64,000 nt of DNA from the NCBI GenBank assembly GCA_024743175.1, contig JANSXA010000014.1, positions 44,744 to 108,743 of the forward strand, read 5' to 3'. Source of the DNA: Pseudomonadaceae bacterium (GTDB lineage Bacteria > Pseudomonadota > Gammaproteobacteria > Pseudomonadales > Azotimanducaceae). Positions 9,623-18,826 of this stretch are shown in pieces. The notes beneath the pieces were generated by a model. That model was not told the DNA's origin. It did no database searches and saw nothing but the letters and a program-made list of their open reading frames with translations. How positions within the stretch are numbered: the first letter of the stretch is position 1; each line of letters starts with the position of its first letter. A program made the position numbers and the translations under genes.

Positions 9623-10201
9623 ATGAAAAATTTAATAACGTCTGGTTACGTGCTTTTGTCTCTGCTGATGCTTAGCGGCTGCCAGACGCCCATGCAAACA
9701 GGTAATCAGTGTGTGGTGGCTCCGGGCTTTCTGGCTGGCCAATCTACGTTTACCTGGCGTACGGACAAACCAGTGGATGTGAACGATGGCACGGGTTACG
9801 TCAGTCCACTCATGGAGCGTGGCCTGGCCCAGGCGGTTATTGAGGAGTTATCCAGCAAAGGTTTCAGCTTTGTGGAGCGTATTCCGGATGCCAGTGGTCT
9901 GGTCGATCAGCCAGCGGATATAGAAGTTGCGTTGACCTTGCGTACCCGTCGTGAACTGGTTTCCGTCACGGTAAACAACTCTCCCTGCCTCGACGCAGAT
10001 TGCTGGGAGCGGATTGACCCGGGTTCCAGTACCCGGATGGATACACGGACAGTTGGATTTCTGGCGGCGGATGTTTATTTTGCCGGTGAGCCGATCTGGC
10101 GTGGCTGGGTCGAGCGTGACCTGTTTCCCCAGGACAGGGACGCAGCAAACGAAGTCATCGGCGAGTCTGTCCCTGCTTTACTTGAATCTTTTCCGCCCTG
10201 A
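9623..10201 (+). CDS. DUF4136-like lipoprotein
   Basis: A 192-residue lipoprotein with the signal MKNLITSGYVLLSLLMLSGC. The body has TFTWRTDKPVDVNDGTGYVSPLMERGLAQAVIEELSSKGFSFVE, then ADIEVALTLRTRRE, a pattern that fits DUF4136 periplasmic lipoproteins (a one-residue-in-two conserved strand and a helix with L..A...EL..KGF). Function of the family is unknown. A ribosome site AAGGGG stands before the ATG. The next gene, a Usp, starts 25-34 bp later on the same strand, so they may be cotranscribed. Confidence 0.7.
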   Translation: MKNLITSGYVLLSLLMLSGCQTPMQTGNQCVVAPGFLAGQSTFTWRTDKPVDVNDGTGYVSPLMERGLAQAVIEELSSKGFSFVERIPDASGLVDQPADIEVALTLRTRRELVSVTVNNSPCLDADCWERIDPGSSTRMDTRTVGFLAADVYFAGEPIWRGWVERDLFPQDRDAANEVIGESVPALLESFPP

Positions 10202-10234
10202 TACCAGCCCGGGCCTCCAAGGAGCATGTTTGAA

Positions 10235-10696
10235 GTGAAAAAAGTTTTAGTTGCGATTGAGTTGTCCAATGACGTTGCTCACTTTGTTATCAGTAAGGCC
10301 CTTGATGCGTGTGGTCCGGATGCCCGACTTGAAGTGGTGCACGTTGTTGATCCTGCTTCGGTGACCTACAGCGTTGATCCAACCATGACCGGGCAGCTAT
10401 ATCAGGAGATGTTTGATCAGGTCATGAGTAATGGCAAACGTCGCCTTGCTGAAATCTGCGCGCCGTTTGCGATTGCCGCGGACTGCCAGCATGTGCGCTA
10501 CGGCCGAGTGGCTCATGAAGTTCATGCGCTGTTAGCCGAAGGTGAATTTGACGCGTGTATGTTGGGGTCGCATGGTTATGCTGGATGGCGGCGGCTGCTG
10601 GGATCAAAGGCCAACGCCATTTTGCACGGCACACCAGTCGACACCTGGGTGTTCAGCCTGGCTCAGATGCCTGCTGATTCAGCAGAACAGGACTGA
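10235..10696 (+). CDS. Universal stress protein (UspA family)
   Basis: A single UspA fold of about 153 residues. It opens KKVLVAIELSNDV, has VVHVVDP after the first helix, and ends with MLGSHGYAGWRRLLGSKANAILHGTPVDTWVF, which keeps G-2x-G-type spacing with the Ala-Asn pair seen in ATP-binding Usps. The start deserves note: AAGGAG at 10219-10224 lies only one base before the ATG at 10226 but 10 bases before an in-frame GTG at 10235, so the GTG start (giving MKKVLVAIEL) is much more likely. Probably cotranscribed with the lipoprotein upstream. Confidence 0.85.
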   Translation: MKKVLVAIELSNDVAHFVISKALDACGPDARLEVVHVVDPASVTYSVDPTMTGQLYQEMFDQVMSNGKRRLAEICAPFAIAADCQHVRYGRVAHEVHALLAEGEFDACMLGSHGYAGWRRLLGSKANAILHGTPVDTWVFSLAQMPADSAEQD

Positions 10697-10706
10697 ACAC
10701 GTCGGT

Positions 10707-11042
10707 TTAATTGGAACCGCTGGAGAAAAACACCAGCAGCAGCATATCTTCCTGAATTTCGAAAAAAGAATGTTCTTCGGCGGCGCGGATGTATAACACC
10801 ATGCCAGGTGTGACTTCTTTGACTTCATCCCCCACCTTCAGCTGTGCATGTCCTTCGATGACGTAGTACAACTCGTCTTCATCGTGCGGTGTCTGCATGT
10901 CTTTTGAACCGGCACGCAGCCGGTAAAGACCACAGTGCATTGCGGGTACATTGAGAAACTGGCTGTAACTCACTGGCGCATCTTCACTCAACTGCGCTTT
11001 GAGCGTCTTCAGATCAAATAGATCCCAGCCTGAATCTGTCAT
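10707..11042 (-). CDS. Cupin-domain protein
   Basis: A 111-residue single cupin. The first cupin motif is seen as TPHDEDELYYVIEGHAQLKVG (His, Glu, Glu in the usual order) and the second as PGMVLYIRAAEEHSFFEI (with the terminal His), so a metal site is likely. Small stand-alone cupins of this form have varied roles (isomerases, dioxygenases, sensors) and nothing here selects one. It is the last gene on the minus strand after the Yip1-like gene, with 63 bp between them, and is convergent with the Usp gene. Confidence 0.75.
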   Translation of the reverse strand: MTDSGWDLFDLKTLKAQLSEDAPVSYSQFLNVPAMHCGLYRLRAGSKDMQTPHDEDELYYVIEGHAQLKVGDEVKEVTPGMVLYIRAAEEHSFFEIQEDMLLLVFFSSGSN

Positions 11043-11105
11043 GTATGCGCCTCCAACTGCGACCCCGATTTGATGTAAACCCGGACTTTCCGGGTCTATG
11101 TTGCG

Positions 11106-11708
11106 CTAGTAGGTGTACTCTGGCGCCGGTCCAAAGTCCCACAATAGAACGGTTACCGTCAACAGGCCAACAAACGAAACCAGAGCGACAGCAAATACCG
11201 CACTGGCGTACAGAAAGCCGCGATCTCGAGCAATGCGCATAACCGGACCTACACCCGCGTAAAGCAGATAGATGCAGTAAATGGCAACGGCCAGACCAAT
11301 CAGAATGTCTACCCAAAGCACCGGGTACAAACCGAGCAGGCCGGAAACAAAAAACGGCGTCGCTGTGTAACTGATCAACGTTGCACCTTCGGCAAGACCT
11401 GCAGGTTCACCATAAGTGGTAGACATCCATTTGACCATGAAGCCGAGAAACAATACGCCCAGGACACAGGCAAAGAAAAACATGATGCACATGGGTAACG
11501 CACTTGCCGTTGTAAGTCGCATGGTGTCGCCTGCAACTTCCCAGCCATATTGAGTGACGCCAACGTACCAGCAGGCGGCGGGAATGATCGACAATGGGAT
11601 AGTGTGCAGACTTAATACTTTAGCCGCGCTGGGCGCTGCATCAGCGATTGCCTGCCACGCCTTGTTTGGCGCGTACAACAGCCAGAATCCGTGGATCAGT
11701 GTTTTCAT
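11106..11708 (-). CDS. Yip1-domain membrane protein
   Basis: A 200-residue integral membrane protein with five probable transmembrane helices and the Yip1 pattern: an N-terminal amphipathic part (FWLLYAPNKAWQAIAD), then hydrophobic helices, with SYTATPFFVSGLLGLYPVLWVDILIGLAVAIYCIYLLYAGVGPVM in the middle. The ATG overlaps the ccoS stop by four bases (ATGA), so it is translationally coupled to the cytochrome oxidase assembly genes. Bacterial Yip1 proteins have no agreed function; the coupling hints at a membrane role tied to oxidase biogenesis, which is inference only. Confidence 0.75.
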   Translation of the reverse strand: MKTLIHGFWLLYAPNKAWQAIADAAPSAAKVLSLHTIPLSIIPAACWYVGVTQYGWEVAGDTMRLTTASALPMCIMFFFACVLGVLFLGFMVKWMSTTYGEPAGLAEGATLISYTATPFFVSGLLGLYPVLWVDILIGLAVAIYCIYLLYAGVGPVMRIARDRGFLYASAVFAVALVSFVGLLTVTVLLWDFGPAPEYTY

Positions 11709-11860
11709 TTTTTATCGCTCCCCGTATCGTCGATCAATATATCCATAGCCTGCTTGTCTAAATCATCAAACTGGCGATTGTTAACAGCCCAGATAAAAGC
11801 CCATCCCGCGAGGCCCACCAGAATGATGGACAGTGGAATAAGTAGCAGCAGAATTTCCAT
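11705..11860 (-). CDS. ccoS: cbb3 oxidase maturation protein CcoS
   Basis: A 51-residue single-span membrane protein, MEILLLLIPLSIILVGLAGW at the N-terminus followed by AFIWAVNNRQFDDLD, the CcoS/FixS signature. CcoS is needed to insert heme and copper into CcoN. It follows ccoI by 12 bp and overlaps the Yip1 gene. Length and position (last gene of ccoGHIS) match the family. Confidence 0.9.
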   Translation of the reverse strand: MEILLLLIPLSIILVGLAGWAFIWAVNNRQFDDLDKQAMDILIDDTGSDKK

Positions 11861-11872
11861 AAGCTTGGCCCT

Positions 11873-13975
11873 TCAGTGTTTGGTCAAAGGCGTATTTAAG
11901 ATTCGAGATGCATTAAGCATCACGATCAGTGAGCTTGCTGACATGCCCAGCGCCGCGGCCCATGGTGGCGCATAACCGAAAGCCGCCAGGGGTATTGCAA
12001 TGAGGTTGTAACCCAGCGCCCACAACAGATTTTCATGCATGATTTTCTGTGTGCGTGCACCGATGTTGAAAAAATCAGTGATGGCCCCCAGCCGCCTTGT
12101 CAGTAACATGACGTCTGCCTTTGATTTCACCAGATCCGAGGTCTCCATGGTGGCAACGGATATGTCAGCGTTGGCCAGCGCTGGCAGATCATTTACGCCA
12201 TCACCAACGTACATGACGCCGCCGGTCGTTTGCTGTGCAGCTTTCAGCACTTCGGGTTTAGCTTCCGGCTGGCTCGTTGCTATAAAACTGATGCCAACCT
12301 GCTGTGCCACTGCAGCGCAGTTTTCGGGGTTATCACCGCTGAGCATCTGGACTGCGAGACCGCGCTTTTTCAGGTCAGCAATTGTGCCCTGTGCATCTTC
12401 GCGAATATCACTGGTCAGATGGAAAACTGCTGCAGGCGTGTTGTCCACCGCCAGGTAAACAAGTTTACTTGCCGCGTTTGAGCGAGGGATAAAAGCACAG
12501 AATTCAGCGCTGCCGATGCGAACCTGGCGACCATCCAGTTGGCCTGATATGCCTTGTCCGGCCTGAATATGTATATTGGTAGCCGGTACAATGGTATTTC
12601 TCTTAAACGCCTGAGCGAGCGGATGTGATGAATGAGCCTGCAAACCGGCAGCCCAGTCAAGGCAGACGTTCTGATCAAAATCACCCAGTACTTCTACCTG
12701 CTCAATTCTGGGGCGTGGATGCGTCAGGGTTCCGGTTTTGTCAAAAAACACCTGGGTCAGTGAGCGTGTGATTTCAAGTGCACGGCTGTTTTTCACCACG
12801 ATGCCACCCTGGCGCAGTCTTGTAAGCGCAGCTGTCAGTGCGGCGGGTGTTGCCAGCGAAAGTGCACAGGGACAGCTTACGACCAGGACGGCCAGGGCCG
12901 CAGACAGCGCGTGCTCAGGAGATATCTGCAGCCATACCCAGTAAGTTGTGGCGGCAAGTGCGAGGATGCTGGGTATAAAGACACGGGCGACTCGGTCGGC
13001 TATAGACGCCAGTGAGTGTTTCGCCTCAAATGCGGTTTGTGCCAGTTGATCTATCTCTGCTGCTCGGGAATGGGCCAGATCAGCGGTGACGTTGAGTTGA
13101 AAGGCCGCGCCGCGATTCAGAGTGCCGGCATAAATCAGGTCGCCGCTGGTTTTATCCTGCCAGTCGCTCTCACCTGTTAGCAGGGCTTCTTCGAGTGTGG
13201 CGTGGGTACCTGCAAGCGTGCCATCTACAGGCACGATGGCCCCTTCTTCTATCCATAGCTGATCGCCCGCTGAAACCTGCAGCAGAGCTGTTTCAACATA
13301 TTGTTCATCAACAATGCGTAACGCGGTGCGTGGCATGCTGGCTATCAGACTGTCAGCAACGCCCAGGCGCTGGCGAAGACGTTGCTCAAGGTAACGTGCG
13401 CCCAGCATCAGGAATGTGAACATCACCACTGAGTCATAGTAAACCTCGCCACTGCCTGCGAGTGTGTGCCACAGGCTGACGCTGAATGCGATGGTGACGG
13501 CCAGCGCAATGGGTGCGTCCATATTCAGTCCGTGCCGAATAGAGGTCAGTGCACTTCTGAAGAAGGGCACAGCGCTGTAGACGACTACCGGAATACAGAA
13601 TATCAGAGCGGTGAACTCCAACAGGCGACGTATGCCTTCATCCATGCCCTGAAACATCCCGGCGTACAGCGCACCCTGCACCATCATGACCTGCATCATG
13701 CCCAGACCGGCAACACCCAGGCGTTTGAGCAGCGTGTGGCTTTCATGCCACACCATGGATGAATCGCCAGCGAGCTGAGGGTGAAAGCCAGCTAACTCGA
13801 TTTCTTCGATGAGCGTTGCACTGGCTAAAGTGTCAGCATGTGTAACAAATACCTGGCGCCGCACCGGATTGAACTGCAGATTCTCTATGTCGCGCAGGTG
13901 CGCAAGTGCGTTACTGATCTTGTTACTGCAAGCTGCACAATGCATGTCGGTAACGCTGATGGTCGTGACGGTCAT
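11873..13975 (-). CDS. ccoI: Copper-transporting P1B-type ATPase CcoI
   Basis: A 700-residue P-type ATPase that supplies copper for the CuB centre of cbb3 oxidase. It starts with a heavy-metal-associated domain (MHCAACSNKI). The transport motif SCPCALSLATPAAL (CPC), the phosphorylation motif DKTGTLTHPRP, and GDGVNDLPALANADISVA of the hinge are intact. The position between the small ccoH-like gene and ccoS, with an ATGA overlap upstream, identifies it as CcoI/FixI and not a general CopA. The ATPase should sit in the inner membrane. Confidence 0.93.
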   Translation of the reverse strand: MTVTTISVTDMHCAACSNKISNALAHLRDIENLQFNPVRRQVFVTHADTLASATLIEEIELAGFHPQLAGDSSMVWHESHTLLKRLGVAGLGMMQVMMVQGALYAGMFQGMDEGIRRLLEFTALIFCIPVVVYSAVPFFRSALTSIRHGLNMDAPIALAVTIAFSVSLWHTLAGSGEVYYDSVVMFTFLMLGARYLEQRLRQRLGVADSLIASMPRTALRIVDEQYVETALLQVSAGDQLWIEEGAIVPVDGTLAGTHATLEEALLTGESDWQDKTSGDLIYAGTLNRGAAFQLNVTADLAHSRAAEIDQLAQTAFEAKHSLASIADRVARVFIPSILALAATTYWVWLQISPEHALSAALAVLVVSCPCALSLATPAALTAALTRLRQGGIVVKNSRALEITRSLTQVFFDKTGTLTHPRPRIEQVEVLGDFDQNVCLDWAAGLQAHSSHPLAQAFKRNTIVPATNIHIQAGQGISGQLDGRQVRIGSAEFCAFIPRSNAASKLVYLAVDNTPAAVFHLTSDIREDAQGTIADLKKRGLAVQMLSGDNPENCAAVAQQVGISFIATSQPEAKPEVLKAAQQTTGGVMYVGDGVNDLPALANADISVATMETSDLVKSKADVMLLTRRLGAITDFFNIGARTQKIMHENLLWALGYNLIAIPLAAFGYAPPWAAALGMSASSLIVMLNASRILNTPLTKH

Positions 13976-14187
13976 GGCGCGGCGTCGTCCGGTGCTGTGT
14001 TGTCAACTGAAGTGTGATCGACTGATTGGTTATCACTGGAATTCCGCCAGCTGGTTTTTGACATGGGTGCCTGATCATCAAGAATGTTCTGATCGCTGGA
14101 CGTGTAAGCAAAGTAGAACATAACGCCACCGAAGCAGACGCTCGCCAGTGGGATACAGATGACCAGCGCAATCATGAATCGCTTCAT
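13972..14187 (-). CDS. Short protein in the ccoH position (71 aa)
   Basis: A 71-residue protein with one N-terminal membrane segment (MIALVICIPLASVCFGGVMFYFAYTSS) and a short hydrophilic Ser/Asp/Asn tail. It overlaps both ccoG (GTGC region) and ccoI (ATGA), exactly where FixH/CcoH is normally encoded. FixH is about 150-170 residues with a beta-sandwich after the membrane span; that part is absent here. I read it as a reduced or replaced CcoH, though it could be an unrelated small subunit. The overlaps on both sides argue that it is translated. Confidence 0.6.
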   Translation of the reverse strand: MKRFMIALVICIPLASVCFGGVMFYFAYTSSDQNILDDQAPMSKTSWRNSSDNQSVDHTSVDNTAPDDAAP

Positions 14188-15599
14188 CGTGCGTCCCCGG
14201 TGTTCATCGGTCCCAGGAAAGTTGTTTTTTCAGTAATGCAGGATTCATTGGACTCCTGACAAACCCTGATTTCGACTGGCGTGCTGCCCGGCTCTGGTGA
14301 TTCAGCCAGCAGCCGAAGAGTAAGGTTCTCTATCTCACCGGCTGGAATCAAAGCCTCGTAATCGCGATCCAGCTTGACCCAGTCCGGCTGAACAAGTTCA
14401 AGCGTGTAAGTGCTGTCCTGCTGTGATTTATTCATGATTTTCAGCTGGTAGTCGTTGCTGGTGCTGCCGTCAGCCTGTGTCTGGAATAGTTGCCCGCGTT
14501 CACGCAGCACGTCGAAGGCAAATGTTTCGCGATCAAACACCATAAAGATGAAGGCACTGATTAACGCCAGACAAACAATTGCGTAACCAACCGTGCGACC
14601 ACGAACCCAGTTTGTTTTGTTGCCGGCTAATTCGTGTTCCGTTGTGTAGCGAATCAGCCCTGGCGGGTAGTCCATTTTTTCCATGACCTGATTGCATGCA
14701 TCAATGCAGTGCGCGCAACCGATACATTCGTACTGCAGGCCGTTGCGAATATCGATACCTGTTGGACAGACCTGTACACACAATTGGCAATCGATACAGT
14801 CGCCGAGCTGGGCTTGCTCAGTATTTCGCTTACGGGATCCCCGGGGCTCACCGCGTGCCGCGTCGTAAGAAACTATCAGCGTGTCTTTGTCGAACATCGC
14901 AGATTGAAAACGTGCGTAGGGGCACATGTACAGACAAACCTGTTCACGCAGCCAGCCGGCATTGATATAGGTTGCGCAAGTAAAAAACAGTATCCACAGG
15001 GCTGCCCAGCCACCAACTTCAAATTGCGCTATAGAAAGCGTGAGCTCCCGAATCGGTGTGAAATAGCCAACGAAGGTCAGACCAGTTAGAAATGCCCAGC
15101 CCAGCCAGAGGGTATGTTTGGCAGTCCGGCGACGAAACTTGTTCCAGGACATGGGCGCCTTTTCAAGGCGAATACGCTGATGGCGCGCGCCTTCAGTGAT
15201 TTGTTCGACCCACATGAAGATCGCCGTCCAGACGGTCTGCGGACAGGTGTAGCCACACCAGATTCGCCCGACTATTGTCGTGACGGTGAACAGGCCGAAA
15301 GCTGCAATCATTAATATCCAGCCCAGCAACCAGAGGTCCTGAGGCCAGATTGTGAGACCAAAAATATGGAATTGTCGGGCAGGCAGGTCAAACAGAATGG
15401 CCTGTCGATCACCCCACATAACCCAGGGCATCAGGAAATAGCCGAGCAGTAGAGGCCAGCCTGAGTAGAAGCGCAGTTTCTGATAGAGGCCACCAACATA
15501 GCGGGTAAATATTTTTTCGCGCCGCTGGTATAGGTCTTGTGGTGCAAAACCCTCTAACTTTACAACTTCTTCAGGTACTTCTGGCCCCTGGCTTTTCAC
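14184..15599 (-). CDS. ccoG: Cytochrome c oxidase accessory protein CcoG
   Basis: A 471-residue membrane iron-sulfur protein. It has several membrane spans, GRIWCGYTCPQTVWT in the first Cys region, EQVCLYMCPYARFQSAM in the second, and two [4Fe-4S] motifs, GDCIDCQLCVQVCPTGIDIR and CIGCAHCIDACNQVM, followed by a periplasmic Ig-like domain. CcoG acts as a cupric reductase that feeds Cu(I) to CcoI in cbb3 assembly. The start is a GTG at 15599 overlapping the ccoP stop (GTGA). Gene order and overlaps support a single ccoNOQPGHIS transcript. Confidence 0.94.
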   Translation of the reverse strand: MKSQGPEVPEEVVKLEGFAPQDLYQRREKIFTRYVGGLYQKLRFYSGWPLLLGYFLMPWVMWGDRQAILFDLPARQFHIFGLTIWPQDLWLLGWILMIAAFGLFTVTTIVGRIWCGYTCPQTVWTAIFMWVEQITEGARHQRIRLEKAPMSWNKFRRRTAKHTLWLGWAFLTGLTFVGYFTPIRELTLSIAQFEVGGWAALWILFFTCATYINAGWLREQVCLYMCPYARFQSAMFDKDTLIVSYDAARGEPRGSRKRNTEQAQLGDCIDCQLCVQVCPTGIDIRNGLQYECIGCAHCIDACNQVMEKMDYPPGLIRYTTEHELAGNKTNWVRGRTVGYAIVCLALISAFIFMVFDRETFAFDVLRERGQLFQTQADGSTSNDYQLKIMNKSQQDSTYTLELVQPDWVKLDRDYEALIPAGEIENLTLRLLAESPEPGSTPVEIRVCQESNESCITEKTTFLGPMNTGDAR

Positions 15600-16465
15600 T
15601 GAGAAAGGCTCCTGATGTACGCCGCCAGAACGTGTATCTTGTCTTCACTGAGAATATCCGATTGAGCTGGCATATTGCCGTTGCGGCCGTGTGTCAGAGT
15701 GAAATTGATCTGTTCCTCACTACCCCCATAAAGCCAGATATCGTTGGTCAGATCCGGTGAGCCGAAAACCTTGTTGCCTTTACCCTCTGCGCCATGACAA
15801 GCGACACATAACATATCGTATTGAGGCTTGGCTGCTGCGGCTTTGTCCGCATCATGGTCCTGCCCGGACAGCTTGAGAACGTAGTGAGTCATGTTAACAA
15901 CACCGTCTTCGCCAAGCGCTGGACCCCAGGGCGGCATCGCCGCTACCCGGCCGTCAATCAGAGTCGTTCTGATGGCCTGATAATCGCCACCCCATTGCCA
16001 CTCTTCGTCAGTCAGATTGGGGAATCCAAATGCGCCGTTTGCGTTCACACCGTGGCAGGTGGAACAGTTATTCAGGTATAGGCGACGACCAACCTGCATA
16101 GCGCGTCGATCGCTCTGCAGGTCGCCTTCACTGATGCTGCCGAGTTCGGCATAAAGCGGTGCAAAGCGTGCTTCATGTTGCGCCACTTCCGCGTCGTGCT
16201 GAGCTGTGGAACTCCAGTTTCCGCCGCCATCCCAGTTCCCCAGACCACCGTAGTAGGCAACGTACAACAGCATGAAAATGATGGAAGCGACAAACATACC
16301 AACCCACCACATGGGTAGGGGGTTGTCCAACTCCTCAATACCGTCCCAGCTGTGACCAGTTGTGCCTTTGTTATCTTTATGCCTATTGGCAAACAACAAC
16401 CAGGCCATGAACGCAAGGCTTAACAGCGTTCCCAGAACTACAAACCAATGCCAACCTGCACTCAT
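15596..16465 (-). CDS. ccoP: cbb3 cytochrome oxidase subunit III, diheme CcoP
   Basis: A 289-residue diheme subunit. Two membrane spans at the N-terminus flank DNPLPMWWVGMFVASIIFMLLY, a CcoP signature. Two heme motifs follow, CSTCHG and CVACHG, with MPPWG and MPAQ as candidate Met ligands. CcoP carries electrons from soluble cytochrome c to CcoO. The ATG overlaps the ccoQ stop (ATGA) and the stop overlaps the GTG of ccoG. Confidence 0.95.
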   Translation of the reverse strand: MSAGWHWFVVLGTLLSLAFMAWLLFANRHKDNKGTTGHSWDGIEELDNPLPMWWVGMFVASIIFMLLYVAYYGGLGNWDGGGNWSSTAQHDAEVAQHEARFAPLYAELGSISEGDLQSDRRAMQVGRRLYLNNCSTCHGVNANGAFGFPNLTDEEWQWGGDYQAIRTTLIDGRVAAMPPWGPALGEDGVVNMTHYVLKLSGQDHDADKAAAAKPQYDMLCVACHGAEGKGNKVFGSPDLTNDIWLYGGSEEQINFTLTHGRNGNMPAQSDILSEDKIHVLAAYIRSLSQ

Positions 16466-16626
16466 GATTGACCTCCTTCTGATTTTTTCGAACTGGAATT
16501 GTCCTCTTCCATGATGCTGCGTCCGAGCGACTCAAAGCGTTTGCGGTTACTGGGCTTGTAAACCCAGAAGAACAGCAACGAGAAGCTGGCAACCATAAAA
16601 ATCAGGGCAACAATCTGCATACTCAC
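16462..16626 (-). CDS. ccoQ: cbb3 oxidase subunit CcoQ
   Basis: A small single-span subunit that stabilises the core complex. From the ATG at 16620 it reads MQIVALIFMVASFSLLFFWV then YKPSNRKRFESLGRSIMEED, the typical CcoQ layout. An in-frame GTG at 16626 has the better spacing (9 nt) from AGGAG at the ccoO stop, so the product is either 52 or 54 residues; coordinates here use the GTG. The stop overlaps ccoP. Confidence 0.88.
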   Translation of the reverse strand: MSMQIVALIFMVASFSLLFFWVYKPSNRKRFESLGRSIMEEDNSSSKKSEGGQS

Positions 16627-16630
16627 AATC

Positions 16631-17260
16631 TTATTCTCCTGATGTGCTTGCGGGGGCTTCGTAGTTGCGCATATCCAGACCCAAGGTCTGCAGATAAGCG
16701 ATAAGAGCCTGGGCTTCCGTGCGACCAGCCACTGCTGCCTGTGCGCCCTCTATCTCTGCGTCTGTATAGGGTGTACCCAGCGCTTTGAGCGCGCGCATTT
16801 TATCTGCGGTGCCTTCACCGCTTAAGGTGTTCTCAAACAGCCAGGGATAACCCGGCATATTTGATACTGGAACGACGCTGCGCGGATCCGCCAGATGCGC
16901 CGCGTGCCAGTCGTCGCTGTAGCGTCCGCCGACGCGCGCCAGATCGGGGCCAGTGCGTTTGGATCCCCACAGGAACGGGCGTTCGTAAACATCCTCTCCG
17001 GCGACAGAGTAATGTCCGTAGCGCTGAGTCTCCGAACGCAGGGTTCTTACCATTTGCGTATGGCAGCCGACGCAACCCTCGCGGATGTAAATATCGCGGC
17101 CTTCCAATGTCAGTGCACTGTAAGGCTTAACGGTATCGGTTGGTTTGGTGCTGCCGTCGAACACCAGCGGAAAGATCTCGATCATGCCGCCAACGCTGAC
17201 CGCAAACAGAGTCAAACCAATTAGCAGGCCAACCCGAGTTTCGATTAGTTCATGTTTCAT
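16631..17260 (-). CDS. ccoO: cbb3 cytochrome oxidase subunit II, monoheme CcoO
   Basis: A 209-residue subunit with one N-terminal membrane span and the heme motif CVGCHTQM preceded by GRDIYIREG, both diagnostic for Cco[38 protein letters not shown] is a strongly conserved block. SNMPGYPWL supplies the Met ligand. It begins one base after the ccoN stop. Confidence 0.96.
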   Translation of the reverse strand: MKHELIETRVGLLIGLTLFAVSVGGMIEIFPLVFDGSTKPTDTVKPYSALTLEGRDIYIREGCVGCHTQMVRTLRSETQRYGHYSVAGEDVYERPFLWGSKRTGPDLARVGGRYSDDWHAAHLADPRSVVPVSNMPGYPWLFENTLSGEGTADKMRALKALGTPYTDAEIEGAQAAVAGRTEAQALIAYLQTLGLDMRNYEAPASTSGE

Positions 17261-17261
17261 G

Positions 17262-18716
17262 TTATGCGCCTCCTGCTGTTGCGGGCTCTAACATGGGTGT
17301 GGACGGGGATACGGTTTCATCCCGGGTTTTGCCTTGCGTTGTCATATAGACATTGAAAGCCATTACACACATACCGATGAAGAAGATGGCGCCGCCGATG
17401 AAGCGTGCGTAGTAGCCGGGATAGCTCGCTTCAACCGCCTCAGCAAAGCTGTAGGTCAGCGTGCCGTCGATGCTGGTGGCGCGCCACATCAGACCCTGCA
17501 GTAAACCGTTGACCCACATTGATGCGATGTAGATAACCGTGCCCAGCGTCGCCAGCCAGAAATGTAAATTGATCAGTTTGACGCTGTACATTTCGCCTGC
17601 CTTGCGGCCAAACAGAATCGGAATCAGGTGGTACATCGCCCCCATAGTGACCATCGCCACCCAACCCAGAGCGCCGGAGTGCACATGGCCGATGGTCCAG
17701 TCAGTGTTGTGGGATAGCGCATTGATGGTCTTTATGGACATCATCGGACCTTCAAAGGTCGACATACCGTAGAACGATATGGATACGATCAGAAATTTGA
17801 TGATCGGGTCGGTGCGAAGTTTGTCCCAGGCACCGGACAGCGTCATGATGCCGTTGATCATGCCGCCCCAGGAGGGTGCCAGCAGTACCAGAGACATGGC
17901 CATTCCCAGACTTTGAGCCCAGTCAGGTAAAGACGTGTAGTGCAGGTGATGTGGTCCAGCCCAGACGTAAATGGCGATGAGTGCCCAGAAATGCACAATC
18001 GACAGACGATAGGAGTAAATCGGTCGGCCAGCTTGTTTTGGCACGAAGTAGTACATGATGCCAAGAAAACCTGCAGTCAGGAAAAATCCGACCGCGTTGT
18101 GACCGTACCACCACTGCACCATGGCATCGACAGAGCCTGAATAAATCGAATAGCTTTTGGTCATGCTCACCGGCAGCGCCAGAGAATTGAAAATATGCAG
18201 AATGGCTACGCCGATAATCAACGCACCAAAAAACCAGTTAGCAACGTAGATGTGTTCCACTTTACGTTTGGCGATGGTGCCGAAAAACGAGATGGCAAAC
18301 GCAACCCACACCAGGGTGATGAGGATGTCGATGGGCCACTCCAGCTCAGCATATTCCTTGCTGGTGGTGATACCCAAAGGCAGCGTGATGGCTGCGCTCA
18401 ATATCACCAGTTGCCACCCCCAGAATACAAACCAGGCCAGGCCTCGTGATAACAGCGGCGTATGGCAGGTGCGCTGCACGACGTAAAATGCACTGGCCAT
18501 CAGCGCGCTGCCGCCGAATGCAAAAATCACCGCGTTGGTGTGGAGTGGCCGCAGGCGACCGTAGCTGAGGTAGGCGATATCAAAGTTGAGTGCCGGCCAG
18601 GCAAGTTGGCCAGCTAATAATAATCCTACACCCATGCCGACAATGCCCCAGACTATGGTGGCAATAGCAAAATAGCGTACGACACCTAAGTCGTAGGTGG
18701 GTTCTTCGACCGTCAC
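17262..18716 (-). CDS. ccoN: cbb3 cytochrome oxidase catalytic subunit CcoN
   Basis: A 484-residue heme-copper oxidase of the C family, 12 membrane spans. Metal ligands are visible: [15 protein letters not shown] (low-spin heme His), [19 protein letters not shown] (CuB His and nearby Tyr), GPHHLHY (two CuB His) and [19 protein letters not shown] (high-spin and low-spin heme His). It is the high-affinity terminal oxidase used at low oxygen. The upstream 110 bp holds a hairpin but no clear Anr box; transcription may start at the Usp gene upstream. Confidence 0.97.
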   Translation of the reverse strand: MTVEEPTYDLGVVRYFAIATIVWGIVGMGVGLLLAGQLAWPALNFDIAYLSYGRLRPLHTNAVIFAFGGSALMASAFYVVQRTCHTPLLSRGLAWFVFWGWQLVILSAAITLPLGITTSKEYAELEWPIDILITLVWVAFAISFFGTIAKRKVEHIYVANWFFGALIIGVAILHIFNSLALPVSMTKSYSIYSGSVDAMVQWWYGHNAVGFFLTAGFLGIMYYFVPKQAGRPIYSYRLSIVHFWALIAIYVWAGPHHLHYTSLPDWAQSLGMAMSLVLLAPSWGGMINGIMTLSGAWDKLRTDPIIKFLIVSISFYGMSTFEGPMMSIKTINALSHNTDWTIGHVHSGALGWVAMVTMGAMYHLIPILFGRKAGEMYSVKLINLHFWLATLGTVIYIASMWVNGLLQGLMWRATSIDGTLTYSFAEAVEASYPGYYARFIGGAIFFIGMCVMAFNVYMTTQGKTRDETVSPSTPMLEPATAGGA

Positions 18717-18763
18717 GTGTGCATCCTTGTTGACGAGGAGTTGAGAGGGAGTTTAGGGGGCCT

Positions 18764-18800
18764 CAGTGGGTCGGTATATCCGTAGAACCCGAACCCACTG
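18764..18800. repeat. Inverted repeat between usp and ccoN
   Basis: Arms CAGTGGGTCGG (18764-18774) and CCGAACCCACTG (18789-18800) pair with one bulged base around a 14-nt loop. It follows the usp stop on the minus strand, so it could be a 3' stem-loop of usp or an intercistronic processing site. There is no T-run after it, so a Rho-independent terminator is doubtful and read-through into ccoN is plausible. Confidence 0.5.
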
Positions 18801-18826
18801 AATCGGCGGTGTACCCGGCGTGAAAA

